From assembly GCA_034422735.1 (NCBI GenBank), contig DAOUJL010000033.1, positions 17,769 to 81,768 of the forward strand: a DNA stretch of 64,000 bases, given 5' to 3'. The stretch's first letter is position 1. Every line of letters begins with the position of its first letter. The DNA comes from CATOSD01 sp034422735 (GTDB lineage Bacteria; Chloroflexota; Dehalococcoidia; Lucifugimonadales; CATOSD01). Shown here in pieces: positions 46,900-55,410 of this stretch. Below the pieces are notes generated by a model that was not told the origin of the DNA, made no database searches, and was given only the letters and a program-made list of their open reading frames with translations. The translations under genes were made by a program, and so were the position numbers.

Positions 46900-49800
46900 T
46901 TGCAGTCCCTCTTCGGCATCGACACCGACGTCCTGATGGTCGTTGTGCTCGGCGCGCTCGTCGGCATATTGGCGGCGCTCGGCTTTACGGCGCTGCTCAA
47001 CCGCGTCATGCTCAAGATAGGCGTCCGTAACCTCCCCAGGCGCCCCGCCCAGACCGCCCTCATCGTCGTCGGCCTCATGCTCAGCACGCTCATCATCTCC
47101 GCCGCGCTCGGCACCGGCGACACCATCTACCACAGCATTCGCTACAGCGTCGTGGAAGGGCTGGGCGAGATTGACGAGGTGCTCGCTCCCGGCGATACCG
47201 AACGCGCCGACCTGCGCGGCGACCCCTACTTCCCAATCGAGCGTTTCGACGCGCTCGCCTCCGAGCTTGAGGGAGACGCCGACGTCGATGGCCTTGCTCC
47301 CTCGATCTCCGAAGAAGTGCCTGCGGTTAACCCCGCGAGTCGCCTCAGCGAAGGGAGTATGCGCGTCTTCGCCATCGACCCCGCAAGGCTGGGCGTGTTC
47401 GGCCCCGTCCTCGACGCCAACGGCGACGAAGCGCGGCTGGAAGACCTGGGGGAGGGCGAGACCTACATCAACGAAGAGGCCGCCGACGAGCTGGACGCCT
47501 CGGACGGCGACACCATAGTCCTCTACACTCAAGATGGCGAGATCCCGCTGCGCGTGCACCGCGTGGTCCGAGACGGCGGCCTGGCCGGCCAGGAGCCGAC
47601 CGCGCTCCTAACGCTGGACGCGGCCCAGCGCATGTTCGGCAAGCCGGGCCAGATCAACTCCGTTCTGGTGTCCAACCGCGGCGACGGCGAGAAGGGCGCG
47701 GAGCTGAGCGACGAGGTTACCGAGCGTCTGCGCGGCCTGCTGACCGATCGCGCGGCTGCCGAGAGCATCGTCGCCCTCCTGTCCGACCCGGCTGTGCTGG
47801 ACTCGCTGGACGATGCGGCCGCCGACCTGGAGCCGGAGTCGCACCGGGAGGACGTGTTGCGAGCCGCCTCACTGCTCCGCGCGGGCGAGGCCACTCCGGA
47901 GCTCGTCAGCCTCCTTGCCGAGCAGAGCGTTGCGGCGCAAATGATGCTGGCCGTCGAGCGCGCGAAGGGCCGGGAGGCCGCGTTCCAGGCGTTCGGCCTC
48001 TTCTCTCAGCTCAACTCGCTCACCGTTCGCCCCATCAAGAAGCAGTTTCTGGAGTTGGCCGACCAGGTATCCAACGCCATCACCTCCATATTCGTCATAC
48101 TCGGCACCTTTTCCGTCATCGCCGGCGTAATGCTCATATTCCTCATATTCGTCATGCTGGCCGCCGAGAGAAAGCCGGAGATGGGGATTGCCCGCGCAGT
48201 CGGCATGAAACGCCGCCACCTGGTGCAATCGTTCGTGTACGAGGGCATGGCCTACGACCTGGCCTCCGCGCTGGTGGGCGCGCTGCTCGGCATAGGCGTC
48301 GGGATGCTGATGGTCGCGGGTATGGCGGCCATCTTCGCCGACGACAGTCAAGGCTTCGAGCTCGCGCCCAGCTACACCCTGCGCAGCTTCATCATCGCCT
48401 ACAGCCTCGGCGTGGTCCTCACGTTCGCCACCGTGCTGGTATCGTCGTACCGCGCCAGCCGGCTGAACATCGTGGCGGCCATTCGCGACCTGCCGGACAC
48501 GCTCCAATCGACGCAGAGCGAGTCGCGTCTACGCATGATGCTGCGCTCGGTGGGGCGGCCCGTGTTCTTCATCGTGGCCGCCTACCGCGACCTGCGTTCC
48601 GGCAACCTATGGGCCGCGTTGGGGCGGTTCGCGCTCGCCGTGCTGTGGGTGATCGTGTTCCCCATCTGGATTGCGGACGTGGTCTGGTCCGTCGCCAGGA
48701 TATGCGCCGCCGCGCTTACCCACGGCTGGCTTACGTTCGTCGTGGGCGCGCTACTGGTAGCCCTGGGGCTCTGGAGCGAGCAGGCCGCGCCTTTCACCAT
48801 CGGCGTGACGACCTCTCTCATCGGCATCGGTCTGATGCTGCGCGGTCTGTACACGCGGCGGAACTGGAGCGCGCGGGCGCAGAACGACCTTACCGCGGCG
48901 GCGATTGCCGCCGTGTGCCTGTTCTGGCTGGTGGTGGGCGTAACCCAGTCCCAGACTTACACCGTGGTGCTGAGCCTAGTGGTCGCCGGATTCGAGGCGA
49001 TTCGCCAGTTGTCCCTCAGAAAGCAGGCCGTCAACATAGAGCTGGAAGACAAGCACGCCTTCACCTTCGTCGGGCTGTCGATTATCCTCTTCTGGATAAC
49101 GCCTTTCGATGCTCTCGAGTTCGTGTTGCCGGAGCTTAGCTCCAACATCGAGATGTTCCTCATCTCGGGCGTGTGCATGGTCGCGGCCGCCGTGTGGGTA
49201 GTCATTTACAACGCCGACCTCATCACCGGTCTGCTCGCCTGGGCGCTGGGCCTGTTCCCGCGCCTGCGTCCCGCAATCAACACAGCCATCGCCTACGCGC
49301 TCTATTCCAAGATACGCACCGGCCTCACGCTGGCCATGCTGTCGCTGGTCATATTCACGCTCATTGTCATGTCCGCGCTCACACAGTCCTTCGGCCAGGC
49401 GCTGGAAGACGTGGACTCGGTAACCGGCGGCTGGGACGTGTCGGCGTCTTCCAACTACAGCACGCCAGTGGACGACTTCCGTGGCGAACTTGCCGCGGCG
49501 CTCGGCGACCGCGCGGGCGACGTAACCGCTGTGGGCGCCTACAGCACGCTGCCGGTCGAGGCGCGTCAGCCGGGCGCTGAATCCCAGGAGTGGAAGACAT
49601 ACCGCGTGCAGGGAGCCGACGCCGCGTACCTGGAGCAGAGCCAGTACAACATCCAGCTGATGAGCCGCGAGCACGGCGAGACGAACGAGGACATCTGGGC
49701 CGCGCTGCGCGCCGACCCCAGCCTCGCGATAGTTGACCAGTTCGCGGTGCCCTCTCGCGGTGGAAATTTCGGCCAGGTAGGCGGTCCGGAGTTCAAGATG

Positions 49801-50523
49801 GAAGGCTTCTACCTCGGCGATGACGAGATGCCGGCGACCCGGATTGAGCTGCGCGACGCCCGAACCGGCAACGTCGCCACGGTGACCGTCATAGGCGTGC
49901 TGGATGCCCTGGCGGACCGCATCGGCCTGGTGGTGACGTCCAAGTCCGTGCTCGACCAACTCGCGGGCGAGCCAGTGCCTTTCACCGTACACCGCCTGAA
50001 GCTCAACCCGGGCGCTGACGCCGCGGCGGTGGCGCGTGACGTCGAGGCCGCCTTCCTCGAAAACGGCCTGGAAACCACCATACTCGCCGAGGACCTGGCC
50101 GAGGACCGCGAGGCCAACGTAGCAATCAACCGCCTGTTGCAGGGCTTCATGGCCACCGGCCTGCTGGTGGGCATAGCGGCGCTGGGCGTCATCAGCCTGC
50201 GCGCCGTTGTAGAGCGCCGCCAGCAGATCGGCGTGCTCAAGGCTATCGGCTACCGGCGCGGCATGATCCTGGCGAGCTACCTCATCGAGTCGTCCTTCAT
50301 CTCGCTGCTGGGCATACTGATCGGCGTCGGCCTCGGAACGCTGCTGTCCATAAACCTCGTGGACGATATCGCGCGGGAAGTGCCGGGGCTGACGTTCACC
50401 GTCCCATGGGGCGAGCTCGCCGTCATCGTGGTGTTGGCCTACGTGTTCTCGCTGCTCACCACCTTCGTGCCCGCGCGCCAGGCCGCCGGCATCTACCCCG
50501 CCGAGGCCCTACGCTACGCCTAA
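46900..50523 (+). CDS. Giant FtsX-domain permease (orphan), 1,207 residues
   Basis: Membrane protein with two FtsX units and extra helices. TTG 46900 has AGGAGG eight bases upstream and is preferred to the TTG 18 bases earlier. An N-terminal helix (residues 10-32) and RRPAQTALIVVGLMLSTLII (about 50-75) precede a soluble domain. FtsX unit one starts near residue 390 (SVIAGVMLIFLIFVMLAAER, then KPEMGIARAVGMKRRHLVQS). A central block has at least six helices (about 560-830); soluble domain two follows, then a C-terminal FtsX unit (RRQQIGVLKAIGYRRGMILA, near 1,105). No ATPase gene is adjacent, so it must borrow one, perhaps from the cluster at 28-30 kb. Confidence 0.85.
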   Translation: MQSLFGIDTDVLMVVVLGALVGILAALGFTALLNRVMLKIGVRNLPRRPAQTALIVVGLMLSTLIISAALGTGDTIYHSIRYSVVEGLGEIDEVLAPGDTERADLRGDPYFPIERFDALASELEGDADVDGLAPSISEEVPAVNPASRLSEGSMRVFAIDPARLGVFGPVLDANGDEARLEDLGEGETYINEEAADELDASDGDTIVLYTQDGEIPLRVHRVVRDGGLAGQEPTALLTLDAAQRMFGKPGQINSVLVSNRGDGEKGAELSDEVTERLRGLLTDRAAAESIVALLSDPAVLDSLDDAAADLEPESHREDVLRAASLLRAGEATPELVSLLAEQSVAAQMMLAVERAKGREAAFQAFGLFSQLNSLTVRPIKKQFLELADQVSNAITSIFVILGTFSVIAGVMLIFLIFVMLAAERKPEMGIARAVGMKRRHLVQSFVYEGMAYDLASALVGALLGIGVGMLMVAGMAAIFADDSQGFELAPSYTLRSFIIAYSLGVVLTFATVLVSSYRASRLNIVAAIRDLPDTLQSTQSESRLRMMLRSVGRPVFFIVAAYRDLRSGNLWAALGRFALAVLWVIVFPIWIADVVWSVARICAAALTHGWLTFVVGALLVALGLWSEQAAPFTIGVTTSLIGIGLMLRGLYTRRNWSARAQNDLTAAAIAAVCLFWLVVGVTQSQTYTVVLSLVVAGFEAIRQLSLRKQAVNIELEDKHAFTFVGLSIILFWITPFDALEFVLPELSSNIEMFLISGVCMVAAAVWVVIYNADLITGLLAWALGLFPRLRPAINTAIAYALYSKIRTGLTLAMLSLVIFTLIVMSALTQSFGQALEDVDSVTGGWDVSASSNYSTPVDDFRGELAAALGDRAGDVTAVGAYSTLPVEARQPGAESQEWKTYRVQGADAAYLEQSQYNIQLMSREHGETNEDIWAALRADPSLAIVDQFAVPSRGGNFGQVGGPEFKMEGFYLGDDEMPATRIELRDARTGNVATVTVIGVLDALADRIGLVVTSKSVLDQLAGEPVPFTVHRLKLNPGADAAAVARDVEAAFLENGLETTILAEDLAEDREANVAINRLLQGFMATGLLVGIAALGVISLRAVVERRQQIGVLKAIGYRRGMILASYLIESSFISLLGILIGVGLGTLLSINLVDDIAREVPGLTFTVPWGELAVIVVLAYVFSLLTTFVPARQAAGIYPAEALRYA

Positions 50524-50526
50524 TCA

Positions 50527-50567
50527 ACTCCCTTCCCCCTCGCGGGGGGAAGGTCAGGATGGGGGTG
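50527..50567 (+). repeat. Intergenic repeat, type A
   Basis: CTCCCTTCCCCCTCGCGGG then GGGAAGGTCAGGATGGGGGTGACG. The first part forms a hairpin (CTTCCCCC/GGGGGAAG) that may end transcription of the giant permease gene. An almost identical copy lies in inverted orientation at 61171-61213 after carB. Confidence 0.75.
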
Positions 50568-50576
50568 ACGAGATAG

Positions 50577-50611
50577 TCCCCTCTCCCTCGATGGGAGAGG
50601 ATGAGGGTGAA
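50577..50611 (+). repeat. Intergenic repeat, type B, copy 1
   Basis: TCCCCTCTCCCTCGATGGGA then GAGGATGAGGGTGA. Inverted-repeat core CCTCTCCC/GGGAGAGG. The repeat supplies the sequence just before the holB start. Copy 2 lies at 53752-53792 before pyrC, an equivalent position. Confidence 0.75.
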
Positions 50612-50621
50612 AAACCGGAGA

Positions 50622-51635
50622 ATGTGGCAAACCGTTGGTCACGACAAGGCTATAGCGTCCCTCCAGCGCGCAGTCGAAAACGGCCGGCTCTCCCACGCCT
50701 ACCTGCTCACCGGCCCACCGCGCGTTGGCAAGCGCACCCTCGCCCTGGACATCGCGCGGGCCGTCAACTGCGTGGAGGCGGAGCGGCCGTGCGGCGAGTG
50801 CCGCCAGTGCGACCGCGTGACCCGGGGCCTCCACACCGACGTGTACACTGTGGCACTGGAACCGATGCCGTCCGACGAAAGTCGGCTACGCACGTCCATC
50901 CTCATCGGCCAGGTCCGGGAGGCGCAAGAGCAAGCCGCCCTCAAGCCATACGAGGGCGCAGGGCGCGTCTTCATATTCGAAAGCGCCGAGCTTCTCAGCG
51001 AACCGGCCGCCAACGCCCTCCTCAAGACCCTGGAGGAGCCTCCCGACCAGGTGACCCTGGTGCTGCTTGCCACCGCGGCCGAGCTACTGCCCGAGACCAT
51101 CGTCTCAAGGTGCACAGTGATAAGACTCCGCCCGCTCAGCCACGCCCTCATCGAGGAAGTGCTGCAAGTCGCACACGACGCGCCGCCGGAGCTTGCGCGC
51201 CGCATCGCGCGAGCGTCGCACGGCAGGCTCGGCTGGGCGCGCGAGGCCCTCGCCGACCCGTCACTGTTGGAAGCCCGCGCCGAGCAGCTTGAGGAGTTGC
51301 TCGCAGCCACCTACGGCACGCTTGAGCAGCGGTTCGGCCTGGCGTCGAGCCTCGCCACCCGCTTCACTAGGGACCGGGCCGACGCCGGCCGCAGCCTCGC
51401 GCTCTGGCTCGATTGGTGGCGCGACGTCATGATGGCCAACCACGGCGCCCCGGACCTCGTCGCCAACGTCGACTACCGACAGCAGATCGACTCCGCGGCC
51501 GCCGCCCTGGCCCCGCAACAGGTGGCGGACGCCATCAACGCCATCAACGAGGCCTGGGACCGCCTCGAAGCAAACGTCAACCCCAGGCTAGCCCTTGAAG
51601 GGCTGATGCTCCGGCTGCCCAGACCAAACCCATAA
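50622..51635 (+). CDS. holB: DNA polymerase III delta' subunit
   Basis: Clamp-loader subunit, 337 residues. ATG 50622 is chosen because the family begins WQTVGHDKAIASLQRAVENG; an ATG 21 bases earlier lies within repeat B. LSHAYLLTGPPRVGKRTLAL is a P-loop-like motif. The zinc-binding cysteines are in CVEAERPCGECRQCDRV, and FIFESAELLSEPAANALLKTLEEPP and VSRCTVIRLRP (sensor 1 region) follow. All match DnaX/HolB-type proteins; HolB is favoured by the conserved synteny with a PSP1-type gene downstream, as in Bacillus (holB-yaaT). Confidence 0.9.
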   Translation: MWQTVGHDKAIASLQRAVENGRLSHAYLLTGPPRVGKRTLALDIARAVNCVEAERPCGECRQCDRVTRGLHTDVYTVALEPMPSDESRLRTSILIGQVREAQEQAALKPYEGAGRVFIFESAELLSEPAANALLKTLEEPPDQVTLVLLATAAELLPETIVSRCTVIRLRPLSHALIEEVLQVAHDAPPELARRIARASHGRLGWAREALADPSLLEARAEQLEELLAATYGTLEQRFGLASSLATRFTRDRADAGRSLALWLDWWRDVMMANHGAPDLVANVDYRQQIDSAAAALAPQQVADAINAINEAWDRLEANVNPRLALEGLMLRLPRPNP

Positions 51636-51648
51636 GCCGAGCACGTAG

Positions 51649-51669
51649 GGGCGCCCCTCGTGGGCGCCC
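51649..51669 (+). repeat. Palindromic hairpin after holB
   Basis: GGGCGCCC-CTCGT-GGGCGCCC, an 8-bp stem with a 5-base loop between holB and the mini-PSP1 gene. It resembles interspersed GGGGCGCCC elements common in GC-rich environmental genomes and has no T run, so termination is uncertain. Confidence 0.6.
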
Positions 51670-51695
51670 ATTGTCACAGATTGGAGAACAAGAAA

Positions 51696-51905
51696 ATGCC
51701 AAATCCCGCAGGAGTCCGATTCGAGTCGTCCGGCCCGGTACACTACTTCGACGCCGGCGGCATTCCGCTGGAAACCGGCGACCGCGTTCTGGTCGAAACC
51801 GACGGCATCCCGCGAGAGGGCACGGTCGTGTTCAGACCCGACCAGGTCCTCTTCTCAGACCTGCGCGGTCCCATGGGCCGCGTCATTCAGAAGGCCGAGC
51901 GCTAA
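51696..51905 (+). CDS. Mini PSP1/RicT N-terminal-domain protein
   Basis: 69 residues, ATG 51696 with TTGGAG nine bases upstream. The sequence VRFESSGPVHYFDAGGIPLE and GDRVLVETDGIPREGTVVF follows the N-terminal domain of PSP1 (RicT/YaaT) proteins, where a V-F-PAGK-YYFDPG, G-VVVET-RG pattern is standard. The large C-terminal domain with its cysteine triad is absent; the next 280 bases are the pyr leader. In Bacillus the full-length yaaT follows holB, so position supports the match. It could be a free-standing small module or a remnant after truncation. Stop TAA is clean and the codon use normal. Confidence 0.75.
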   Translation: MPNPAGVRFESSGPVHYFDAGGIPLETGDRVLVETDGIPREGTVVFRPDQVLFSDLRGPMGRVIQKAER

Positions 51906-51925
51906 TCCCACGTCCCTTCCAGCGC

Positions 51926-51955
51926 TTGCAACGGCTCCCACTTGGGCGCTACAAT
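51926..51955 (+). promoter_or_regulatory. pyrR: Promoter of the pyr operon
   Basis: TTGCAA (51926-51931), 18 bases, TACAAT (51950-51955). It stands at the start of a leader containing a PyrR-binding loop and a terminator, so transcription should begin near 51962. Confidence 0.7.
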
Positions 51956-51997
51956 GTCCGCCGACGAAGAAGGACGCGCCGCTGCTGGCGCGCCTTG

Positions 51998-52033
51998 GCC
52001 CCTTTAAGACAGTCCAGCGAGGCTGGCAAGGGC
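51998..52033 (+). promoter_or_regulatory. PyrR-binding loop (pyr attenuator)
   Basis: The leader contains TTTAAGACAGTCCAGCGAGG followed by CTGGCAAGGG. This matches the known PyrR-binding consensus of Bacillus-type pyr leaders (TTTAA-ACAGTCCAGAGAGGCTGACAAGG), with CCCTT/AAGGG closing the outer stem. PyrR bound to UMP/UTP stabilises this fold and lets the downstream terminator form, lowering pyr expression when pyrimidines are plentiful. Confidence 0.85.
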
Positions 52034-52106
52034 AATTGAGCGAGTACGTCCGGTCGCGGCGGCTTCCAGCCGAATGCCGCCATCCAACGCACCGGCGCCG
52101 CGCGAG

Positions 52107-52136
52107 ACCTCTTGCCGCCAGGCGAGAGGTTTTTTT
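52107..52136 (+). terminator. Intrinsic terminator of the pyr attenuator
   Basis: A 10-bp stem (ACCTCTTGCC/GGCGAGAGGT with one G-T pair), loop GCCA, directly followed by seven T residues. It ends 50 bases before pyrR and works with the PyrR-binding loop upstream. Confidence 0.9.
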
Positions 52137-52186
52137 GTGAACGCCGCCATTGTGGCCGCGCTACGCAGAGGAATGGTGAGTACACC

Positions 52187-52738
52187 GTGACCAACGCGGT
52201 CGAAGAACGGATCATACTGTCCTCCGAGCAGACCAGGCGGGCGCTCACGCGCATCGCCCACGAGGTGCTCGAACGCAACGGCGGCGGCTCAAACGTCGTG
52301 TTCATCGGCCTGCACACCCGCGGGGTCCACCTTGCCCACCGGCTGGCCGCCTACCTCTCCGATTTCGAGGGTATCGATCCCCCCGTGGGCGAGCTCGACA
52401 TCGGCCTCTACCGCGACGACCTGTCGGGCGGCACTCGGCCCACCCTACGCCACACTCACATCCCCGTCGACCTGCGCGGCAGGCGCGTCGTCATCGTCGA
52501 CGACGTCCTCTACACAGGCCGCACCATCCGCGCCGCCATGGACGCCATCAACGACTTCGGCAGGCCCGAGCAGATTCAGCTCGCCGTACTGGTGGACCGC
52601 GGGCACCGTGAACTCCCCATTCGAGCCGACTACGTCGGCAAGAACGTACCCACCTCCCGCAACGAGGAGGTTGACGTCAGGATCGCGGAAATCGACGGCG
52701 CCGAAGAGGTGGCCATCGTCAGGAGGCCCATTCCATGA
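52187..52738 (+). CDS. pyrR: Pyrimidine operon attenuator / uracil phosphoribosyltransferase
   Basis: RNA-binding regulator of the pyr operon, with some uracil phosphoribosyltransferase activity. GTG 52187 is the start; the open frame runs back into the terminator, which cannot be translated sensibly. 183 residues: LSSEQTRRALTRIAHEVLERN, FIGLHTRGVHLAHRL, ELDIGLYRDDLSG, the PRPP motif VVIVDDVLYTGRTIRAAMDA and a C-terminal VLVDRGHRELPI. It is first in the operon and binds its own leader. Its stop overlaps the pyrB start by four bases. Confidence 0.96.
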   Translation: MTNAVEERIILSSEQTRRALTRIAHEVLERNGGGSNVVFIGLHTRGVHLAHRLAAYLSDFEGIDPPVGELDIGLYRDDLSGGTRPTLRHTHIPVDLRGRRVVIVDDVLYTGRTIRAAMDAINDFGRPEQIQLAVLVDRGHRELPIRADYVGKNVPTSRNEEVDVRIAEIDGAEEVAIVRRPIP

Positions 52739-53730
52739 TCGCCTCCCGCCAGACCGCCACAACGTCGACAGCCGACCGGAGCGTGCCGCCCCGCAGACAC
52801 CTGCTCGACCTCGACGACTTCACCGAGGCCGAGATAGAGTCCGTCCTGCAAAACACCGACGTGATGCGGGAGGTCCTGCGACGCGACATCAAGAAGGTCC
52901 CAACCCTCCGGGGCAAGAGCATCATCACCCTGTTCTACGAGGCCAGCACTCGCACCCGAGTCTCGTTCGAGCAGGCCGGCAAAATACTCAGCGCCGACGT
53001 CATCAACGTCTCCAGCGGCGGCAGCAGCGTCGAGAAGGGCGAGTCCCTCTACAACACCGCCCTCACCATCCAGGCCATGAACGCCGACATCATAGTAGTG
53101 CGCCATCCCCACTCCGGCGCGCCCCACTTCATGGCCCGGTTCCTCGACTCTTGCGTTATCAACGGCGGAGACGGCGCCCACGCCCATCCCACACAGGCGC
53201 TCCTCGACCTGTACACCATGAAAAGTCACCTGGGACGCATACGCGGCGCGAAAGTGGTGATAGTAGGAGACCTGCTCTACTCCCGCGTCGCGCGCTCCAA
53301 CCTGTGGGGCCTGGTCAAGATGGGGGCCGAAGTCGTGCTCTGCGCGCCGCCTACGCTCGTGCCGCCCGATTTTCTGGACGGCTACAGGTCGCGGCCCGGC
53401 CATCCCTTCGCTTCCGTCCAGATAGAGACTAGCGTCGAAAAGGCGCTGGAGGGCGCCGACGTGGTGATGGCGCTGCGTCTGCAGCTAGAGCGGCAGCACG
53501 GCGGCCATCTGCCCACGCTCAGGGAATACTCGCGCATGTACGGCATCACCGCCGAAAGAATGGAACTAGCCAAGCCCGATGCGCTCGTCATGCACCCCGG
53601 CCCCATGAACGAGGGCATCGAGATAGCCCCCGACGTGGCCCACGGAGCCAGGTCCGTAATCGAAGAGCAAGTCACCAACGGAGTAGCCGTCCGCATGGCC
53701 GTCTTCTACGCCATCGCCACGCCCAACTGA
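52735..53730 (+). CDS. pyrB: Aspartate carbamoyltransferase catalytic subunit
   Basis: Makes carbamoyl-aspartate. The 331 residues carry the carbamoyl-phosphate loop YEASTRTRVSFE, VSSGGSSVEKGESL (80s-loop Ser and Lys), VRHPHSGAPHF, GDGAHAHPTQALLDL and MHPGPMNEG. An N-terminal extension of about 20 residues precedes the usual start. No pyrI (regulatory subunit) gene is near, so the enzyme is probably the unregulated or PyrC-associated class. ATGA overlap with pyrR ensures coupling. Repeat B lies between it and pyrC. Confidence 0.97.
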   Translation: MIASRQTATTSTADRSVPPRRHLLDLDDFTEAEIESVLQNTDVMREVLRRDIKKVPTLRGKSIITLFYEASTRTRVSFEQAGKILSADVINVSSGGSSVEKGESLYNTALTIQAMNADIIVVRHPHSGAPHFMARFLDSCVINGGDGAHAHPTQALLDLYTMKSHLGRIRGAKVVIVGDLLYSRVARSNLWGLVKMGAEVVLCAPPTLVPPDFLDGYRSRPGHPFASVQIETSVEKALEGADVVMALRLQLERQHGGHLPTLREYSRMYGITAERMELAKPDALVMHPGPMNEGIEIAPDVAHGARSVIEEQVTNGVAVRMAVFYAIATPN

Positions 53731-53751
53731 GAACAGTGAGCCTTCCAACTG

Positions 53752-53792
53752 GTCCCCTCTCCCTTGACGGGAGAGGGTCAGGGTGAGGGTGA
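53752..53792 (+). repeat. Intergenic repeat, type B, copy 2
   Basis: TCCCCTCTCCCTTGACGGGA then GAGGGTCAGGGTGAGGGTGA; stem CCTCTCCC/GGGAGAGG. Close copy of 50577-50611, also ending just before a gene start (pyrC). Elements of this sequence are scattered in many environmental genomes. Confidence 0.75.
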
Positions 53793-53803
53793 ATAGAGAC
53801 AAC

Positions 53804-55150
53804 ATGCAACCAATCCTGATCAAAGCCGGCAGGGTCATCGACCCGGCCCAGAACATCGACCGGACCGCCGACGTCCTCCTCGCCGACGGCGTGGTGCAGG
53901 CCGTGTCCCACCACGTCGACCCGCCCGAGGGCTGCGCCGTGATCGATGCCTCCGGCCTAGTCGTCGCCCCCGGATTTATCGACCTCCACTGCCATCTTCG
54001 CGAGCCCGGCTACGAGGACAAGGAGACTATAGCCACCGGCACACTCGCCGCGGCTCGCGGCGGCTTCACGACCGTCTGCGCCATGCCCAACACCAACCCT
54101 GCCGTGGACACCGCCTCCGTCGTCGAGTTCGTGCTGCGAAAGGCCCGCCAGGAGGGCGCGGTCCGCGTGCTCCCCATCGGCTGCATCACCAAAGGCAGCC
54201 GCGGCCGCGAGCTCGCGCAGATGGGCGAGCTCGCCGAGGCCGGCGCGGTCGGATTCAGCGACGACGGCAACCCGCTCGCCGACTCCAACCTCATGCGCCA
54301 GGCCCTCAGCTACAGCGCCGCCTTCGGCCTGCCCGTCATAAACCACTGCGAGCAGCCCGAGCTGTTCGAGGGCGGCTCCATGAGTGAGGGCTGGGTGGCA
54401 AACAGGCTCGGCCTGCCCGGCATCCCCAACGCGGCCGAGGACATCATGGTCGCCCGCGACATCAAGCTGGCCGAGCTAACCCGCGGCCGCTACCACGTCG
54501 CCCACCTGAGCACCGCCGCCGCCCTGGAGCTGGTCGTCGACGCCAAGCGAAAGGGCCTGGACGTGACCTGCGAGGTCACGCCGCACCACCTCACGCTCGC
54601 CGACGACGCGATCCTCGGCATCGACGCAGACGGCCCGTTCGACCCGCTTACGCCGGACGCCTACGACACCCACGCCAAGGTCAACCCGCCGCTGCGCGAC
54701 CGCACAGACGTGGACGCCCTCGCCGAGGGTCTGGCCAGCGGCGCCATCGACTTCATCGCCACCGACCACGCGCCGCACAACGCAGTCGACAAGACCTGCA
54801 CGTTCCAGGACGCCGCGTTCGGCATCAGCGTCCTCGAGACAGCGTTCGGTTCCCTGATGTCGCTAGTCCACGCCGACACGATCTCGCTTCCGCTTCTCAT
54901 CGAGAAGCTCACGCTCGCCCCCGCGCGCTTCCTCGGCCGCCCCGACCTCGGCACACTGAGGCAGGGCGCCCCCGCCGACGTCGTCCTCCTCGACCCCGGC
55001 GCTCAATGGACCGTCGACGCATCCCAGTTCGCGTCCAAGGGCAAAAACACTCCCCTCGACGGCCACACCCTCAAAGGCAAGGTTGTGGCGGCGCTGGTGG
55101 GAGGAGCGGTGCGCTATAATTCCTTGACGCGAACAAAGGGGGCCGAATGA
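53804..55150 (+). CDS. pyrC: Dihydroorotase
   Basis: Closes carbamoyl-aspartate to dihydroorotate. ATG 53804 is used since the earlier in-frame GTG lies in repeat B. 448 residues, class I: zinc ligands in FIDLHCHLREPGYEDKETI, then INHCEQPELF, RYHVAHLSTAAALEL and the catalytic Asp in FIATDHAPHN. NPPLRDRTDVDAL is typical. In class I enzymes the bridging residue in the first barrel half is often an Asp, consistent here. It overlaps the following antitoxin gene by four bases, tying the cassette to the operon. Confidence 0.97.
   Translation: MQPILIKAGRVIDPAQNIDRTADVLLADGVVQAVSHHVDPPEGCAVIDASGLVVAPGFIDLHCHLREPGYEDKETIATGTLAAARGGFTTVCAMPNTNPAVDTASVVEFVLRKARQEGAVRVLPIGCITKGSRGRELAQMGELAEAGAVGFSDDGNPLADSNLMRQALSYSAAFGLPVINHCEQPELFEGGSMSEGWVANRLGLPGIPNAAEDIMVARDIKLAELTRGRYHVAHLSTAAALELVVDAKRKGLDVTCEVTPHHLTLADDAILGIDADGPFDPLTPDAYDTHAKVNPPLRDRTDVDALAEGLASGAIDFIATDHAPHNAVDKTCTFQDAAFGISVLETAFGSLMSLVHADTISLPLLIEKLTLAPARFLGRPDLGTLRQGAPADVVLLDPGAQWTVDASQFASKGKNTPLDGHTLKGKVVAALVGGAVRYNSLTRTKGAE
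55115..55120 (+). promoter_or_regulatory. Possible internal -10 for the DUF433/DUF5615 cassette
   Basis: A perfect TATAAT lies in the last codons of pyrC, 27 bases before the DUF433 gene. No -35 at the right distance was found, so this is only a candidate for separate expression of the cassette. Confidence 0.3.
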
Positions 55151-55410
55151 TGAAAGACACTGAAATGCTGCAGAGAATCAGCCTCAACCCCAAGGTCATG
55201 GTGGGTAAGCCGGTCATATCGGGAACCCGCCTCACCGTCGAGTACATCCTCAACCTGTTGGCTCATGGCCAGACCCAAGACCAGATCGTTGAAGAGTACC
55301 CAGGCCTAACGCAAAGCGACATCCAGGCCTGCCTTCTCTTCGCCTCCCGCGCTATGCAGGACACTACCTTTATTCCCCTATTCCCCTCACCACCGAAGAG
55401 GCGTGAGTGA
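55147..55410 (+). CDS. DUF433 family antitoxin-like protein
   Basis: 87 residues. The DUF433 pattern is clear: RISLNPKVMVGKPVISGTRLTVEYILNLLAHGQTQDQIVEEYPGLTQSDIQACLLFA, a small winged-helix-like DNA-binding domain. In DUF433/DUF5615 pairs this is the antitoxin and probable autoregulator. AAAGGGG precedes the ATG. It overlaps pyrC by four bases and the toxin gene by four (GTGA), the tight coupling usual in TA modules. Confidence 0.88.
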   Translation: MMKDTEMLQRISLNPKVMVGKPVISGTRLTVEYILNLLAHGQTQDQIVEEYPGLTQSDIQACLLFASRAMQDTTFIPLFPSPPKRRE

